64,000 bases of DNA, from contig NZ_ABVL01000024.1 of NCBI RefSeq assembly GCF_000173075.1, positions 175 to 64,174 on the forward strand, in the 5' to 3' direction. The position numbers and the translations under genes were made by a program. This stretch comes from Chthoniobacter flavus Ellin428 (GTDB lineage Bacteria; Verrucomicrobiota; Verrucomicrobiia; Chthoniobacterales; Chthoniobacteraceae). Under the pieces are notes generated by a model. The model worked only from the letters and a program-made list of their open reading frames with translations. It had not been told where the DNA came from and ran no database searches. Within the stretch, counting starts at the first letter, position 1; each line of letters opens with the position of its first letter. Below are positions 1 to 9,158 of the stretch, piece by piece.

Positions 1-2
1 CG

Positions 3-317
3 GCGGACAAGGTGCTCGCGTCTTTGGCCACCGACCTCGAGCCGGCCACCGTCCCAGACGAGGAAGCTCCGGTGCGGAGCGCTCATGGCTATCTCTCCAG
101 GCGCCGGCCATACCTCGATTACCCGAAAGCGCTGGCTCGCGAACTACCGATCGGCTCAGGCTTGATCGAGTCCGGACACAAACACGTCCTGCAAGCTCGC
201 CTCAAAAAGCCGGGCAGCGCTTGGTTGTCCCACAACGCGCATGCTCTCGCCCAACTGCGCATCATCCGCGCCAACCAACTATGGGAATCCTTCTGGCAGG
301 ACCGCAAAGCTGCCTGA
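3..317 (+). CDS. Transposase C-terminal fragment (ISKra4-like?), cut by window edge
   Basis: The reading frame is open from the first bases of the window and stops with TGA at 315-317, so only the C-terminal ~104 residues are visible. The segment PIGSGLIESGHKHVLQARLK, followed by a Trp-containing stretch and LAQLRIIRAN, matches my recollection of the C-terminus of DDE transposases of the ISKra4-like type (PIGSG.IES....QRLKR.G..W). The glutamate of the GLIES motif would be the last acidic residue of the catalytic triad. The N-terminal part, the insertion sequence's left end and any target-site duplication lie outside the window. No terminal inverted repeat can be recognised downstream. The family assignment is from motif memory only. 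It could equally be a decayed remnant. Confidence 0.6.
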   Translation, partial: ADKVLASLATDLEPATVPDEEAPVRSAHGYLSRRRPYLDYPKALARELPIGSGLIESGHKHVLQARLKKPGSAWLSHNAHALAQLRIIRANQLWESFWQDRKAA

Positions 318-418
318 TCACCGGCACCACTTTCAATCACACCCACCGGAGCGGGTTCCGGCGCGAACCACCGGCCACCGTGCGCAGATCGCGTCCAGTG
401 GGCCACTGCGCCCTGCTC

Positions 419-685
419 TTACGACCGTCGCATCGCTTCCTTCAACTGCAACGCGTACGACGGATTCACTTCGAAACGAGCGTCCGCGTAATTCTGCACC
501 GTGATCGGTTCAAGCACAGGCACGACTTCGACGTAACCCACATCGCAAAGCCCATTCAGAATATCCGCCACGTCTTGTCCTTCGATGAAGGTCTTGTCTC
601 GAATCTCCGTTCCCGTGCTGCCGATGGCATAGTCGATGGCCCGCAACACCGCCAATTCACGCCCGCTGAGTTTGATCTGCTTCAT
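419..685 (-). CDS. Conserved small hypothetical protein
   Basis: An 88-residue protein if translation starts at ATG 685. An in-frame ATG at 697 would add four residues. It begins MKQIKLSGRELAVLRAID and contains GTEIRDKTFIEGQDVADIL, followed by a beta-rich stretch (VGYVEVVPVLEP) and an Ala/Tyr-rich end. The pattern of a helix pair then beta strands resembles a small winged-helix fold, but no family is recognised. It is transcribed away from the gene starting at 794, leaving a short divergent promoter region. Codon use looks like real coding sequence and no better frame covers the stretch. Function unknown. Confidence 0.5.
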   Translation of the reverse strand: MKQIKLSGRELAVLRAIDYAIGSTGTEIRDKTFIEGQDVADILNGLCDVGYVEVVPVLEPITVQNYADARFEVNPSYALQLKEAMRRS

Positions 686-793
686 AGCGCTATCCATCTC
701 CAATAGGCCGAAATGGCGCGCAACACAACTGGACAATTTATTGGCAATCGCAACTCGCCCTTGCTCATCCGGCAGACGGTCTTACCAGTAAAT

Positions 794-1189
794 ATGAGCT
801 CGATGAAACCGACCCCCGCGAAGATCATTCATCACTCCGAAGGCCTGGGCACACCGACCGCCGAAACCGTTCGCCATCGGGCGCAGGAATTGGCGCGCAT
901 CAATGGCCGCAAGGAATTCAACGACGACGATTGGCGCGAGGCCAAACGCGAGCTGCACGGCGGTCATCAACCGAACGATACCAACGGCGACATGGACATG
1001 ACCGCCGCCGTTTCCGAACACGACATGGTGGCCTGCTCAGTGGGACATCACGTGGAAAATGTCGGTCTCGACGATCAAGACAACATGATCGAGGAACTCG
1101 TCGCCGAAGGCATGGACGAAGCGGTGCACGAGCAGATGCTGGCTGCTCGCCGGGAGGAACCAACGGAAGAGGAAGAGGAGGAGGAATAA
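794..1189 (+). CDS. DUF2934-like small acidic protein
   Basis: A 131-residue soluble protein starting at MSSMKPTPAKIIHH. Upstream in-frame codons overlap the divergent promoter region and do not look coding. Residues ~15-60 (TAETVRHRAQELARINGRKE, then DDDWREAKRELHG) resemble the DUF2934 pattern of a short helix-turn-helix with 'RA.EL....G...DW..A..EL'. The second half is highly acidic and ends in a run of seven glutamates after a Thr. It sits 39 bases before ruvB on the same strand and may share its transcript. The function of DUF2934 proteins is not known. The family call is by pattern only. Confidence 0.55.
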   Translation: MSSMKPTPAKIIHHSEGLGTPTAETVRHRAQELARINGRKEFNDDDWREAKRELHGGHQPNDTNGDMDMTAAVSEHDMVACSVGHHVENVGLDDQDNMIEELVAEGMDEAVHEQMLAARREEPTEEEEEEE

Positions 1190-1228
1190 GCGCACACTCT
1201 CCCCTTTCCCGCCGCAGAGCATTCTGCT

Positions 1229-2260
<1,032 letters not shown>

Positions 2261-2265
2261 CCCAC

Positions 2266-2345
2266 GGAGGGACGAGCTCCCGCGCGTTCCCCATTCTCCT
2301 CCTGCAGACGATCAAAAGTGGGAACGCGCGGGAGCGCGCCCCTTC
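2266..2345. repeat. Hairpin repeat between convergent genes, copy 1
   Basis: An imperfect inverted repeat fills the ruvB/mnmD junction. The left arm CTCCCGCGCGTTCCC (about 2277-2291) is complementary to GGGAACGCGCGGGAG (about 2320-2334). The outer part GGAGGGACGAGCTCC mirrors GGAGCGCGCCCCTTC. The same element, in reverse orientation and diverged, occurs at 62332-62410, also between convergent genes. It may act as a bidirectional terminator or be a REP-like non-autonomous element. Confidence 0.75.
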
Positions 2346-2349
2346 ATAT

Positions 2350-3201
2350 CTACCCTCGGAACTGAGGGTGCGCGGAAAGCCGGGCCCAATCTTCTAACGA
2401 GATCGCCGCAGGTCTTTGCACGCCCGGACGCAATGGCGCACCATTCGTGGATCGATGCACACGCCGGAGCCACCCCGCATCGAGCGGTTCTTCGATCAAC
2501 GAAAGATCGTTGGAAGCGATGGTCGTCTGGTCCTTTTCCCCGGTCGCGTGCCCGCATCCCACAAAGAACCCCGCCAGCAAAAGCGTGACCCGCACCGCCG
2601 TCGAGCGCGTGTAGTTCGTCAGCAGACAGGGCGCGTCGGGCGACAGGCAACCGCGCAGCCGTGTGAAATGATCGAGCGTCCACATCTCCGGATTCGTCTG
2701 CGGCGAATAGGGATCGTAAAGCACCGCATGCGGCGCCGGTCCGGCCGACATCGTCGCATGGAAATCCCCGGCGTGAAACCGCCAATGGATATTCGCCTGC
2801 CTCGACTCGCCTTTCGTCAGCAGATCCTGAATCGCCGCCACATGCGGCACGAGATAGCCGAGATCCTCCGCGTGCGTCAGGGCAAACCGCAGCGCCGACT
2901 CATTCACATCGAAACTGTGCAACTCGACGCGAATGCCCGTATCTGCTTGTTCCGCGAGCGCCTCGACCGCGGCAATGGCATTCGCCGCCGCGCCCAGGCC
3001 CACATCCCAAATCACGAATGATCCGTTCGTTGCCGCCGCACGCTCGACCAACCGCTGCTGCCGAACGTGCAGCGCCACCGCCTCCGTCATCGGCCCGACG
3101 ACAGGGTGAAACGTCTCCCCATGCTCCCGCGACCGCAAGCTGCGGACGCCGGATTGGACAGTGACGAGTTCAAAGGTGGCGGGTTGGTTTTCCGAAAACA
3201 C
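2350..3201 (-). CDS. MnmD-like SAM-dependent methyltransferase
   Basis: A 283-residue Rossmann-fold methyltransferase of the Methyltransf_30 (DUF752) type, the domain that in MnmC/MnmD methylates aminomethyl-uridine in tRNA wobble position 34. The SAM-binding glycine loop is IWDVGLGAAANAIAAVEA (about 65-82). An acidic residue ends strand 2 (SFDVNE). The active-site-type signature is DPYSPQTNPEMWT (about 163-175), equivalent to D.F.P..NP.MW in MnmC. It is a stand-alone methyltransferase domain without the FAD oxidase half, as in MnmD. It is transcribed divergently from the Lon-domain gene at 3257 and converges with ruvB. The tRNA substrate is inferred from the family. Confidence 0.75.
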   Translation of the reverse strand: MFSENQPATFELVTVQSGVRSLRSREHGETFHPVVGPMTEAVALHVRQQRLVERAAATNGSFVIWDVGLGAAANAIAAVEALAEQADTGIRVELHSFDVNESALRFALTHAEDLGYLVPHVAAIQDLLTKGESRQANIHWRFHAGDFHATMSAGPAPHAVLYDPYSPQTNPEMWTLDHFTRLRGCLSPDAPCLLTNYTRSTAVRVTLLLAGFFVGCGHATGEKDQTTIASNDLSLIEEPLDAGWLRRVHRSTNGAPLRPGVQRPAAISLEDWARLSAHPQFRG

Positions 3202-3256
3202 GCGCGGAAACTACTCCCATCCGGCGCGGCTGTGCTAGCGTATCCATAGAAGACCC

Positions 3257-3877
3257 TTGAAAAGCATCGGCCAACAACAACTCAGTCTCCCTTCGCAAGC
3301 CCCTCTCATGGTGCTGCCGGGCGCACAGCTTTACCCCCACGTTCCGCTTCCGCTCTACATCTTCGAGCCGCGCTACCGGCAAATGCTGGCCTGGAGCCTG
3401 GAAGCAGATCGCATGTTCTGCATCGCCTCCATGAAGCCCGGGATCAGCGAAGCTCGCGCGACGGACGACTTTTACCACGTCGTCGGCCTCGGGTTCGTCC
3501 GCGCCTGCGTGGGCCGCGACGACGGCACCTCACATCTCATCCTCCAGGGACTCGCACGCATGCGAATCGTCGGCTTCCTGCAGGACAAACCATTCCGGAT
3601 TGCCGAGCTACGCGAACTCACATCCACGCCGCCGGCAGCCGAGGAGAACGATCTCTTGAGGATCCAAATGCTCAAGGAATCGACCAAACACTTCACCGGC
3701 GACGCCAAGATGCCGGAAAACGTCGAGCAGGAGTTTGGGAGCATCGATGACCCGGCCATGATGGCCGACATGATCGCGCACGCCTGCCTGCAAGACTCGG
3801 AGCAGCGCCAGGCCATCCTCGAGGAACTGGACGTGCAAAAGCGCGTGCAGCTGCTCCTCAGCTATCTGCGGAAGTAG
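3257..3877 (+). CDS. Lon N-terminal (substrate-binding) domain protein
   Basis: A 206-residue protein resembling the N-terminal domain of Lon protease without ATPase or peptidase parts. The family hallmark LPGAQLYPHVPLPLYIFEPRYRQM is at ~20-43. A beta-rich core (VGLGFVRACVGRDDG, LILQGLARMRIVGF) follows, and then a helical tail (LLRIQMLKESTKHF) ending with VQKRVQLLLSYLRK. Translation starts at TTG 3257, since no ATG lies before the conserved LPGAQLYP segment. Such stand-alone proteins are widespread. Their role, possibly binding unfolded protein, is not established. It converges on the dGTPase gene with only 7 bases between the stops. Confidence 0.85.
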   Translation: MKSIGQQQLSLPSQAPLMVLPGAQLYPHVPLPLYIFEPRYRQMLAWSLEADRMFCIASMKPGISEARATDDFYHVVGLGFVRACVGRDDGTSHLILQGLARMRIVGFLQDKPFRIAELRELTSTPPAAEENDLLRIQMLKESTKHFTGDAKMPENVEQEFGSIDDPAMMADMIAHACLQDSEQRQAILEELDVQKRVQLLLSYLRK

Positions 3878-3884
3878 CCACGCG

Positions 3885-5087
3885 TCATTCGTTCCGCCGC
3901 TTCCGTCCGAGGTCGAGCCGTCGGCGCACAGGGCTGCTCTCCTTTTCCTCATCGAACAACCGTCCGTGCTCCTCGATGAGGTAACGATCGGTCATGCCTG
4001 AAAGGTAATCGCATACCGTGCGGTGCAGGCCATCCTTGCGCACTCGCTTCGCCGTCGTCTCCCCGAGCAACGATGGTTTCTTCAAATAGCGCTCGAAAAC
4101 ATTCTTCAAAAGCTCACAAGCCCGATCATTTGCCGTCGCCACGCGCGGATGGAAGTAGAGATTTTTGTAGAGGAATTTCCGCAACGCCTGGTTCGCCTTG
4201 AGCAGCGGCAGGCTGTAGCGGATGAGCGGTTTCTTCTGCCGGCGCACATCATTGGCACTCCGCACGCCCGCGGCGTGGATGAACTCTTCGCTCGTGGTGA
4301 CAACATCCTGCACCTGCCGGTCGATGATGCAGCGAATCACATAGCTGTGCAGCTCCTTGCCTCGCAGCTTGGGGAAATGCCGGCGCACTTCTGCATAGCT
4401 GTCGCACCAGACTTCGAGTTCCTCCAATTGCCTGGCGGTGATGAGCTGAAAATCGAGCCCGTCATCGAGGTCGTGACTGTAGTAAGTGATCTCGTCCGCG
4501 AGGTTCGCGATCTGCGCCTCGAGCGAGGGACTCATGTATTTCTCGTGCAAGCCTCGCTCCGGTGGATCGTAAAATTTCTGGTGCTTCTGCAGCCCCTCGC
4601 GCACTTCCCACGAGAGATTGAGCCCCGCGAAACGCGGATACTTGCGTTCGATGACCTCGACGATACGCAGGTTCTGCACGTTGTGCTCGAAACCGCCGTG
4701 CCCACGCATCAGTTCATTCAGCACCGTCTCGCCGGAGTGCCCAAAAGGCGCGTGCCCCAGGTCATGCGCCAGCGCGATGGCCTCGGCGAGATCCTCATTC
4801 AAGCCCAATGCACGGGCGATCGTGCGGCTGATCGAGGCCACCTCGATGGTGTGCGTCAGCCGCGTCCGCAGGTGATCGCCAGTGCCGTTGAGAAAGACCT
4901 GGGTTTTGTATTCGAGCCGCCGGAAAGCCCGTGAATGAATGATCCGCGAGCGATCGCGCTCGTAGACTGTGCGGTGCGGATGCTTCGGTTCCACATGCAC
5001 GCGGCCGGCCGAATCCCCGGACTTTTGGGCGTAAGACGCCAGCCATTCGCGCTCCCGGCGTTCTTTCTCAATGCGGGTGCGAATCAT
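3885..5087 (-). CDS. dgt: dGTP triphosphohydrolase-like HD-domain protein
   Basis: A 400-residue HD-domain enzyme expected to hydrolyse dGTP (or other dNTPs) to nucleoside and triphosphate. The metal-binding H...HD...D set is visible as RLTHTIEVASISR and AIALAHDLGHAPFGHSGE. The upstream YERDRSRIIHSRAFRRLEYKTQVF and LADEITYYSHDLDDGL segments are characteristic of the Dgt family. The start at ATG 5087 (MIRTRIEKERRERE) is chosen because residues upstream are low-complexity and overlap the preceding gene. It overlaps the 3' end of the small membrane-protein gene (5068-5406) by about 20 bases, so the two are probably cotranscribed. Confidence 0.9.
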   Translation of the reverse strand: MIRTRIEKERREREWLASYAQKSGDSAGRVHVEPKHPHRTVYERDRSRIIHSRAFRRLEYKTQVFLNGTGDHLRTRLTHTIEVASISRTIARALGLNEDLAEAIALAHDLGHAPFGHSGETVLNELMRGHGGFEHNVQNLRIVEVIERKYPRFAGLNLSWEVREGLQKHQKFYDPPERGLHEKYMSPSLEAQIANLADEITYYSHDLDDGLDFQLITARQLEELEVWCDSYAEVRRHFPKLRGKELHSYVIRCIIDRQVQDVVTTSEEFIHAAGVRSANDVRRQKKPLIRYSLPLLKANQALRKFLYKNLYFHPRVATANDRACELLKNVFERYLKKPSLLGETTAKRVRKDGLHRTVCDYLSGMTDRYLIEEHGRLFDEEKESSPVRRRLDLGRKRRNE

Positions 5088-5406
5088 GCGAGGAATCAGA
5101 CGCTCCGGAGTCGTCGTTGCGGAAATACTCGCGCTTGAGCTCCTCCCGAGCGCGCTTCGCCTCCAGCCGCACCCGGGCCATATCGTAGACCGCGAGCAGG
5201 GCCGCAAGAATGGTCAGCCATCCACAGAACGCCCAGTAGCCGAGGAAAAGAAACGGATGTTCGCGCAACCAGGGCCAGAAGAACGTCGAGCCGAGAAAGA
5301 TCATCACGAGCACCACCAGCACGTCCCAAAACATGAGCGTGCGCCGCACCCGCTGGGAGCGAATGATGCCTTTGCAGACCTGGATGATGAACTGGGCGTT
5401 GTTCAC
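5068..5406 (-). CDS. Small membrane protein, two predicted TM segments
   Basis: If translation starts at GTG 5406 (MNNAQFIIQVCKG...), this is a 112-residue protein. The frame extends further upstream, but that part is Gly/Arg-rich and would run past the start of the divergent gene at 5538. Two hydrophobic stretches (MFWDVLVVLVMIFLGSTFFW and FLFLGYWAFCGWLTILAALL) are followed by a charged cytoplasmic-type tail (RLEAKRAREELKREYFRN). No family is recognised. Its stop overlaps the dgt start. Start position uncertain. Confidence 0.55.
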   Translation of the reverse strand: MNNAQFIIQVCKGIIRSQRVRRTLMFWDVLVVLVMIFLGSTFFWPWLREHPFLFLGYWAFCGWLTILAALLAVYDMARVRLEAKRAREELKREYFRNDDSGASDSSHDSHPH

Positions 5407-5537
5407 GACGACGAGAACTTCGGTGATGGCAGGCGGAAGGTCTAGCCGGGAACGTCGCCCCTGCCATCCCAAAAAGTATTGGTAAAAGCTCCTCTTCTGC
5501 ACGTGCTTCTGCGATAGTCCTCCGAGCCCCCCTCCCC

Positions 5538-7823
5538 GTGAACTCGCTCCTTCGCCTCCTCCTCCTCGCCTGTTCGTTCTCCCTGCTCGCGCGCGCCGAA
5601 GAACCACCCGCCAAAGCGGACGACAAGGCGATCCCCGGCCACTCCAGCAACGGCGAAGCCTTCAACGAAGGACCCCGACAGGCTGCCGTCCTGATGGAAG
5701 GAACCGGCAACGTGAACTTTCCGGTGACGACGGAAAACGCCCTCGCGCAGAAGTTCTTCGCCCAGGGTGTCGGGCAATTGCACGGCTTCTGGTATTTCGA
5801 GGCCGAGCGTTCGTTCCGGCAGGTCGCGTTCCTCGATCCGGAATGCGCGATGGCCTATTGGGGCATGGCCATGGCCAATATCAACACCCCCAAGCGCGCC
5901 GCGGATTTCATGAAGCTCGCTGTCGCGAAGAAGGCGAAAGCCAGCCACCACGAGCAGCTCTGGATCGATGCCTACTCGAAGTTCTTTGCGGATTCGAATG
6001 CCGATGAGAACCGCCGGCGCAATGCCCTGGTCCACGCGCTGGAGGATGTGACCTACGAGTTTCCCGACGACCTCGAGGCCAAAGCCTTCCTCGTCTTTCA
6101 ACTCTGGGACAACAAGCAACACGGCCTTCCTCTGCCGAGCCGTTTGGCCGTGGATGCGCTCGCGAAAGAGGTGCTGGCGGTGAACCCGATGCACCCAATT
6201 CATCACTATCTCATTCATCTTTGGAATGGCGCGGATGGCGACAAGCGGGCCGTTGCCGCGGCGGCGCACTGCGGGCAATCCGCCCCGGCCATCGCCCATA
6301 TGTGGCACATGTCCGGCCATACCTTCTCGAACCTGCATCGCTACGCCGACGCCGCCTGGCAACAGGAGGCCTCCGCTCGCATCGACCACGCCTACATGGC
6401 CACGGCGCGGATCATGCCTGAGCAGATTCATAATTACGCGCACAACAACGACTGGCTGGTCAAAAACCTCACCTACATCGGCCGCGTGCATGACGCCATC
6501 GACCTGGCCAAGAACATGATCGAGCTTCCGCGGCTGGGTCCAAACCAAAGCAACGCTTACGACATGGGCCGCGAACGCCTGCTCAGCACGCTGGCGACGT
6601 ACGAACTGTGGGATGACCTGATTGCCCTGCGCGACACGCTCTACCTCGCGCCCGCCGAGAACCCGGTCAACGAAACGAAGCAACTCACCGCCTTCGGCAT
6701 CGCCTACTTCCAGCGCGGCGACACCACGCATGGCGAGGAGATGATTACGGCGTTGCAAAATCAGCTCAAGAAAGCGAGGGAGGAGCGGATCAAGGCTGCC
6801 GATACCGCGGAAGCCAAGGCGCAGGCCGACAAAAAATCCGACGATCAAATCGCCAAGGCGATGGCCGACGCGATGCGCGGCTTCGCCTATCGCCTCTCAA
6901 CCGCAGAAGCCGCCATCGCCGAGGTGCAACTTTACCGTGCGCTGGCTACCGGCCGGACGGGCGAAGCCAAGCCGCTTTTGGCGAAAGCGCGGGACATCCC
7001 CTCGGAACGCCGGGCCCGCGTCCTCTTCGCTCTCGGCGACAAGGAGGGCGCGTTGAAGATGGCCAGCGAGGCATCGAACGCCGATACCGCCCAAGTGCAA
7101 CCTCTGGCGAACCTGGCCGAGTTGCAGTGGCAGGCAAAGGAGCCCGATACCGCGCGCGCCACGTTCGAGAAGTTGCGCAAGCTCTCTTCGAATATCGATC
7201 TCGATATGCCCATCTTTGGCCGACTCTCCCCGATCGTCGCCGATCTCAAATTGCCGGCCGACTGGCGCACACCTATGATCGCGGCCAACGACGTCGGCGT
7301 ACGCCCTGATATCAAAACGCTCGGCCCATTTCGCTGGCATCCCTACGCGGCGCCGGCTTGGAACCTCCCCGACGCCCACGACGCCATGCAATCGCTGGCT
7401 GCTTATCGCGGCCGGCCGGTGCTCGCGGTCTTCTATCTCGGCAGCGGATGCTCCCGCTGCCTCGAACAACTCAACGTCCTCGCTCCTTTGACGCAGGACT
7501 TCTCCGCGGCGGGGATCTCCATCGTCGCCATCAGCCGCGATTCACCAGACGGCCTGCAGCGCACCTTCGAAAAATCGAAAGATGCCAACGGCTTCCCCTT
7601 CCCCATCCTCTCCGATGCCACGCTGGAAGCCTTCAAAGCCTACCGCGCCTACGACGACTTCGAAAAGATGCCGCTCCACGGCCTTTATCTCATCGACGGA
7701 AACGGCCAGGTCCGGTGGCAAAACATCAGCTTCCAGCCCTTCAGCGATGCAAAGTGGCTGCTCGGCGAAGCGAAACGCCTGCTGAGCGTCCCCGCTAGCG
7801 AGACCAAGACCGCGGCGAATTAA
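5538..7823 (+). CDS. Exported TPR protein with C-terminal thioredoxin/peroxiredoxin domain
   Basis: A 761-residue protein starting at GTG 5538 with a signal peptide (MNSLLRLLLLACSFSLLARA). The long middle region is helical and TPR-like (e.g. QVAFLDPECAMAYWGMAMAN, repeated 'A..YW' and 'A...FL' patterns), and includes an Ala/Lys/Glu-rich helix (~410-450). The last ~150 residues form an AhpC/TSA-like redoxin fold: RPVLAVFYLGSGCSRCLEQL with cysteines near 638 and 641, IVAISRDSPDGLQ, PFPILSD and HGLYLIDGNGQVRWQNI. The C..C pair fits a redox-active site. It probably acts in the periplasm as a thiol-redox or scaffold protein. Substrate unknown. It is monocistronic and converges on the PTS IIA gene. 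Confidence 0.85.
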   Translation: MNSLLRLLLLACSFSLLARAEEPPAKADDKAIPGHSSNGEAFNEGPRQAAVLMEGTGNVNFPVTTENALAQKFFAQGVGQLHGFWYFEAERSFRQVAFLDPECAMAYWGMAMANINTPKRAADFMKLAVAKKAKASHHEQLWIDAYSKFFADSNADENRRRNALVHALEDVTYEFPDDLEAKAFLVFQLWDNKQHGLPLPSRLAVDALAKEVLAVNPMHPIHHYLIHLWNGADGDKRAVAAAAHCGQSAPAIAHMWHMSGHTFSNLHRYADAAWQQEASARIDHAYMATARIMPEQIHNYAHNNDWLVKNLTYIGRVHDAIDLAKNMIELPRLGPNQSNAYDMGRERLLSTLATYELWDDLIALRDTLYLAPAENPVNETKQLTAFGIAYFQRGDTTHGEEMITALQNQLKKAREERIKAADTAEAKAQADKKSDDQIAKAMADAMRGFAYRLSTAEAAIAEVQLYRALATGRTGEAKPLLAKARDIPSERRARVLFALGDKEGALKMASEASNADTAQVQPLANLAELQWQAKEPDTARATFEKLRKLSSNIDLDMPIFGRLSPIVADLKLPADWRTPMIAANDVGVRPDIKTLGPFRWHPYAAPAWNLPDAHDAMQSLAAYRGRPVLAVFYLGSGCSRCLEQLNVLAPLTQDFSAAGISIVAISRDSPDGLQRTFEKSKDANGFPFPILSDATLEAFKAYRAYDDFEKMPLHGLYLIDGNGQVRWQNISFQPFSDAKWLLGEAKRLLSVPASETKTAAN

Positions 7824-7830
7824 AAGCCTT

Positions 7831-8295
7831 CTACAGCTTCGCTTCCCGACGTGAGAGCAAATCCACGAATTCCGTGCCGGTCGTGGCCGCGCGCAGTTCC
7901 GCCTCGGACGTGCGGTCTTTGAAGACTCGTGCGAGCAAGCCGACGATCCGCAGATAGTCCGCCGCGAGCGCCCTCGGCACGGCGATGCAAAAGACGTAGC
8001 GCACGGGCAATTCCACATTCGGAAAGACGATGCCCGCCTCCGAGCGACCGACCGACATGACCATCTCGTTCACGCATTCGCCGCGGGTGTGTGGGATGCA
8101 CAGCGCGAAGCCGCCGCCGGGTTCCGGCAGACACGGCGCGGAGGACTGCACCCCCTTGAGCAAAGCCTGAAAATCGAGCACGGCCGGCACGCTTTTCAAT
8201 AAGCCCGCCACTTCATCGATGGCGCTCTTGGGGTCTTTGGCACGTGTTTGCAGTGCGATGTGATCGGGACGAAGAAGATCGGCAATGGTGATCAT
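7831..8295 (-). CDS. PTS EIIA-like (PtsN-type) regulatory domain protein
   Basis: A 154-residue single-domain protein of the fructose/nitrogen-type EIIA family. The conserved phosphorylatable histidine lies in ALCIPHTRGECV (His69), with the typical following strand MVMSVGRSEAGI. C-terminal helices (HYL/DYLRIVGLLARVFKD) match the family. Start at ATG 8295 overlaps the nadK stop by four bases (ATGA), indicating translational coupling. Without EIIB/EIIC nearby it is more likely regulatory than a sugar transporter. The sensed signal cannot be read here. Confidence 0.8.
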   Translation of the reverse strand: MITIADLLRPDHIALQTRAKDPKSAIDEVAGLLKSVPAVLDFQALLKGVQSSAPCLPEPGGGFALCIPHTRGECVNEMVMSVGRSEAGIVFPNVELPVRYVFCIAVPRALAADYLRIVGLLARVFKDRTSEAELRAATTGTEFVDLLSRREAKL

Positions 8296-9158
8296 ATGGC
8301 GGTGCCACTCCATTTCAATTTCTGGCGAAGCACTTCGAAAAAGGACATGCCGGGGAGCATGGCGAGCGGGAGGCGTTGCGGGGCTTTGGTAATGCGAATC
8401 AAATCACTCGCTAGAATGCGTACCGGGCTCTGTCCGTCGAGCGTAAGAAACACATCCGGCTGATTCGGCGACGGCTGAATCCAGATGGTGGAATCATCGC
8501 TCACGAGCACCGGGCGCATGGTGAGCACGTGGGGACAGATGGGGGTCACGACGAAAACCCCGCTATTCGGAATGAGCACCGGGCCGCCGGCGCTGAGCGA
8601 ATAGGCGGTGGAACCAGTGGGTGTGGCAACGATGAGACCATCCGCATTATATTCGCTCAAATTGGCATCATCGACCGTGACGTTAAGCTTGATCAGCTTG
8701 GAAAGTTCGCCGCGGCTAATGACCGCGTCGTTCAGCGCAATGTAGCGCCCGAGGGTTTGCCCATCGCGCACGACCTCGACATCGAGCAACCGGCGCTCGC
8801 TCACCCGATAGGTGCCCGCGGCGATCGCGTCGATGGCATCGCGCCACGCCCCGGCGCTCACACAGGTGAGAAAGCCCAGCGTGCCGAGGTTGATCCCGAG
8901 GATCGGTTTAAAGTCGTCGCACATCTCGTGCAGGACCTGGAGAATCGTGCCGTCACCGCCGAGCACGAGCAGCACGTCGCACTGGCGCGTCAGGTCAGCA
9001 TGGGTGGCACCGGATTGGGCTCCCACGCTGTGCGCAGTCTGTGCCTCCAGGGTCAGCGGCATTTCGCGCTTCGCACATTCCGCCATGATCTCGCGCACGA
9101 GTTCACTCGCGCCCGGCTTTCCGTCGTTGGCAATCAAACCGATGCGGCACGCAGACAT
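8292..9158 (-). CDS. nadK: NAD kinase
   Basis: A 288-residue ATP-NAD kinase producing NADP. The GGDGT motif (67-71), ILGINLGTLGFLT, the ALNDAVISRG substrate loop, and the glycine-rich YNADGLIVATPTGSTAYSLSAGGP segment with PICPH are all present and in order. Length is normal. Its start overlaps the end of tlyA (9134) by 25 bases and its stop overlaps the PTS IIA start, giving a compact tlyA-nadK-IIA operon. tlyA-nadK adjacency is seen in several bacterial phyla. Confidence 0.95.
   Translation of the reverse strand: MSACRIGLIANDGKPGASELVREIMAECAKREMPLTLEAQTAHSVGAQSGATHADLTRQCDVLLVLGGDGTILQVLHEMCDDFKPILGINLGTLGFLTCVSAGAWRDAIDAIAAGTYRVSERRLLDVEVVRDGQTLGRYIALNDAVISRGELSKLIKLNVTVDDANLSEYNADGLIVATPTGSTAYSLSAGGPVLIPNSGVFVVTPICPHVLTMRPVLVSDDSTIWIQPSPNQPDVFLTLDGQSPVRILASDLIRITKAPQRLPLAMLPGMSFFEVLRQKLKWSGTAI

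Noticed and set aside
5442-6848. 468-codon minus-strand open frame
   Set aside because: Antisense to the TPR-redoxin gene with a signal peptide and redoxin motif; no family features of its own.
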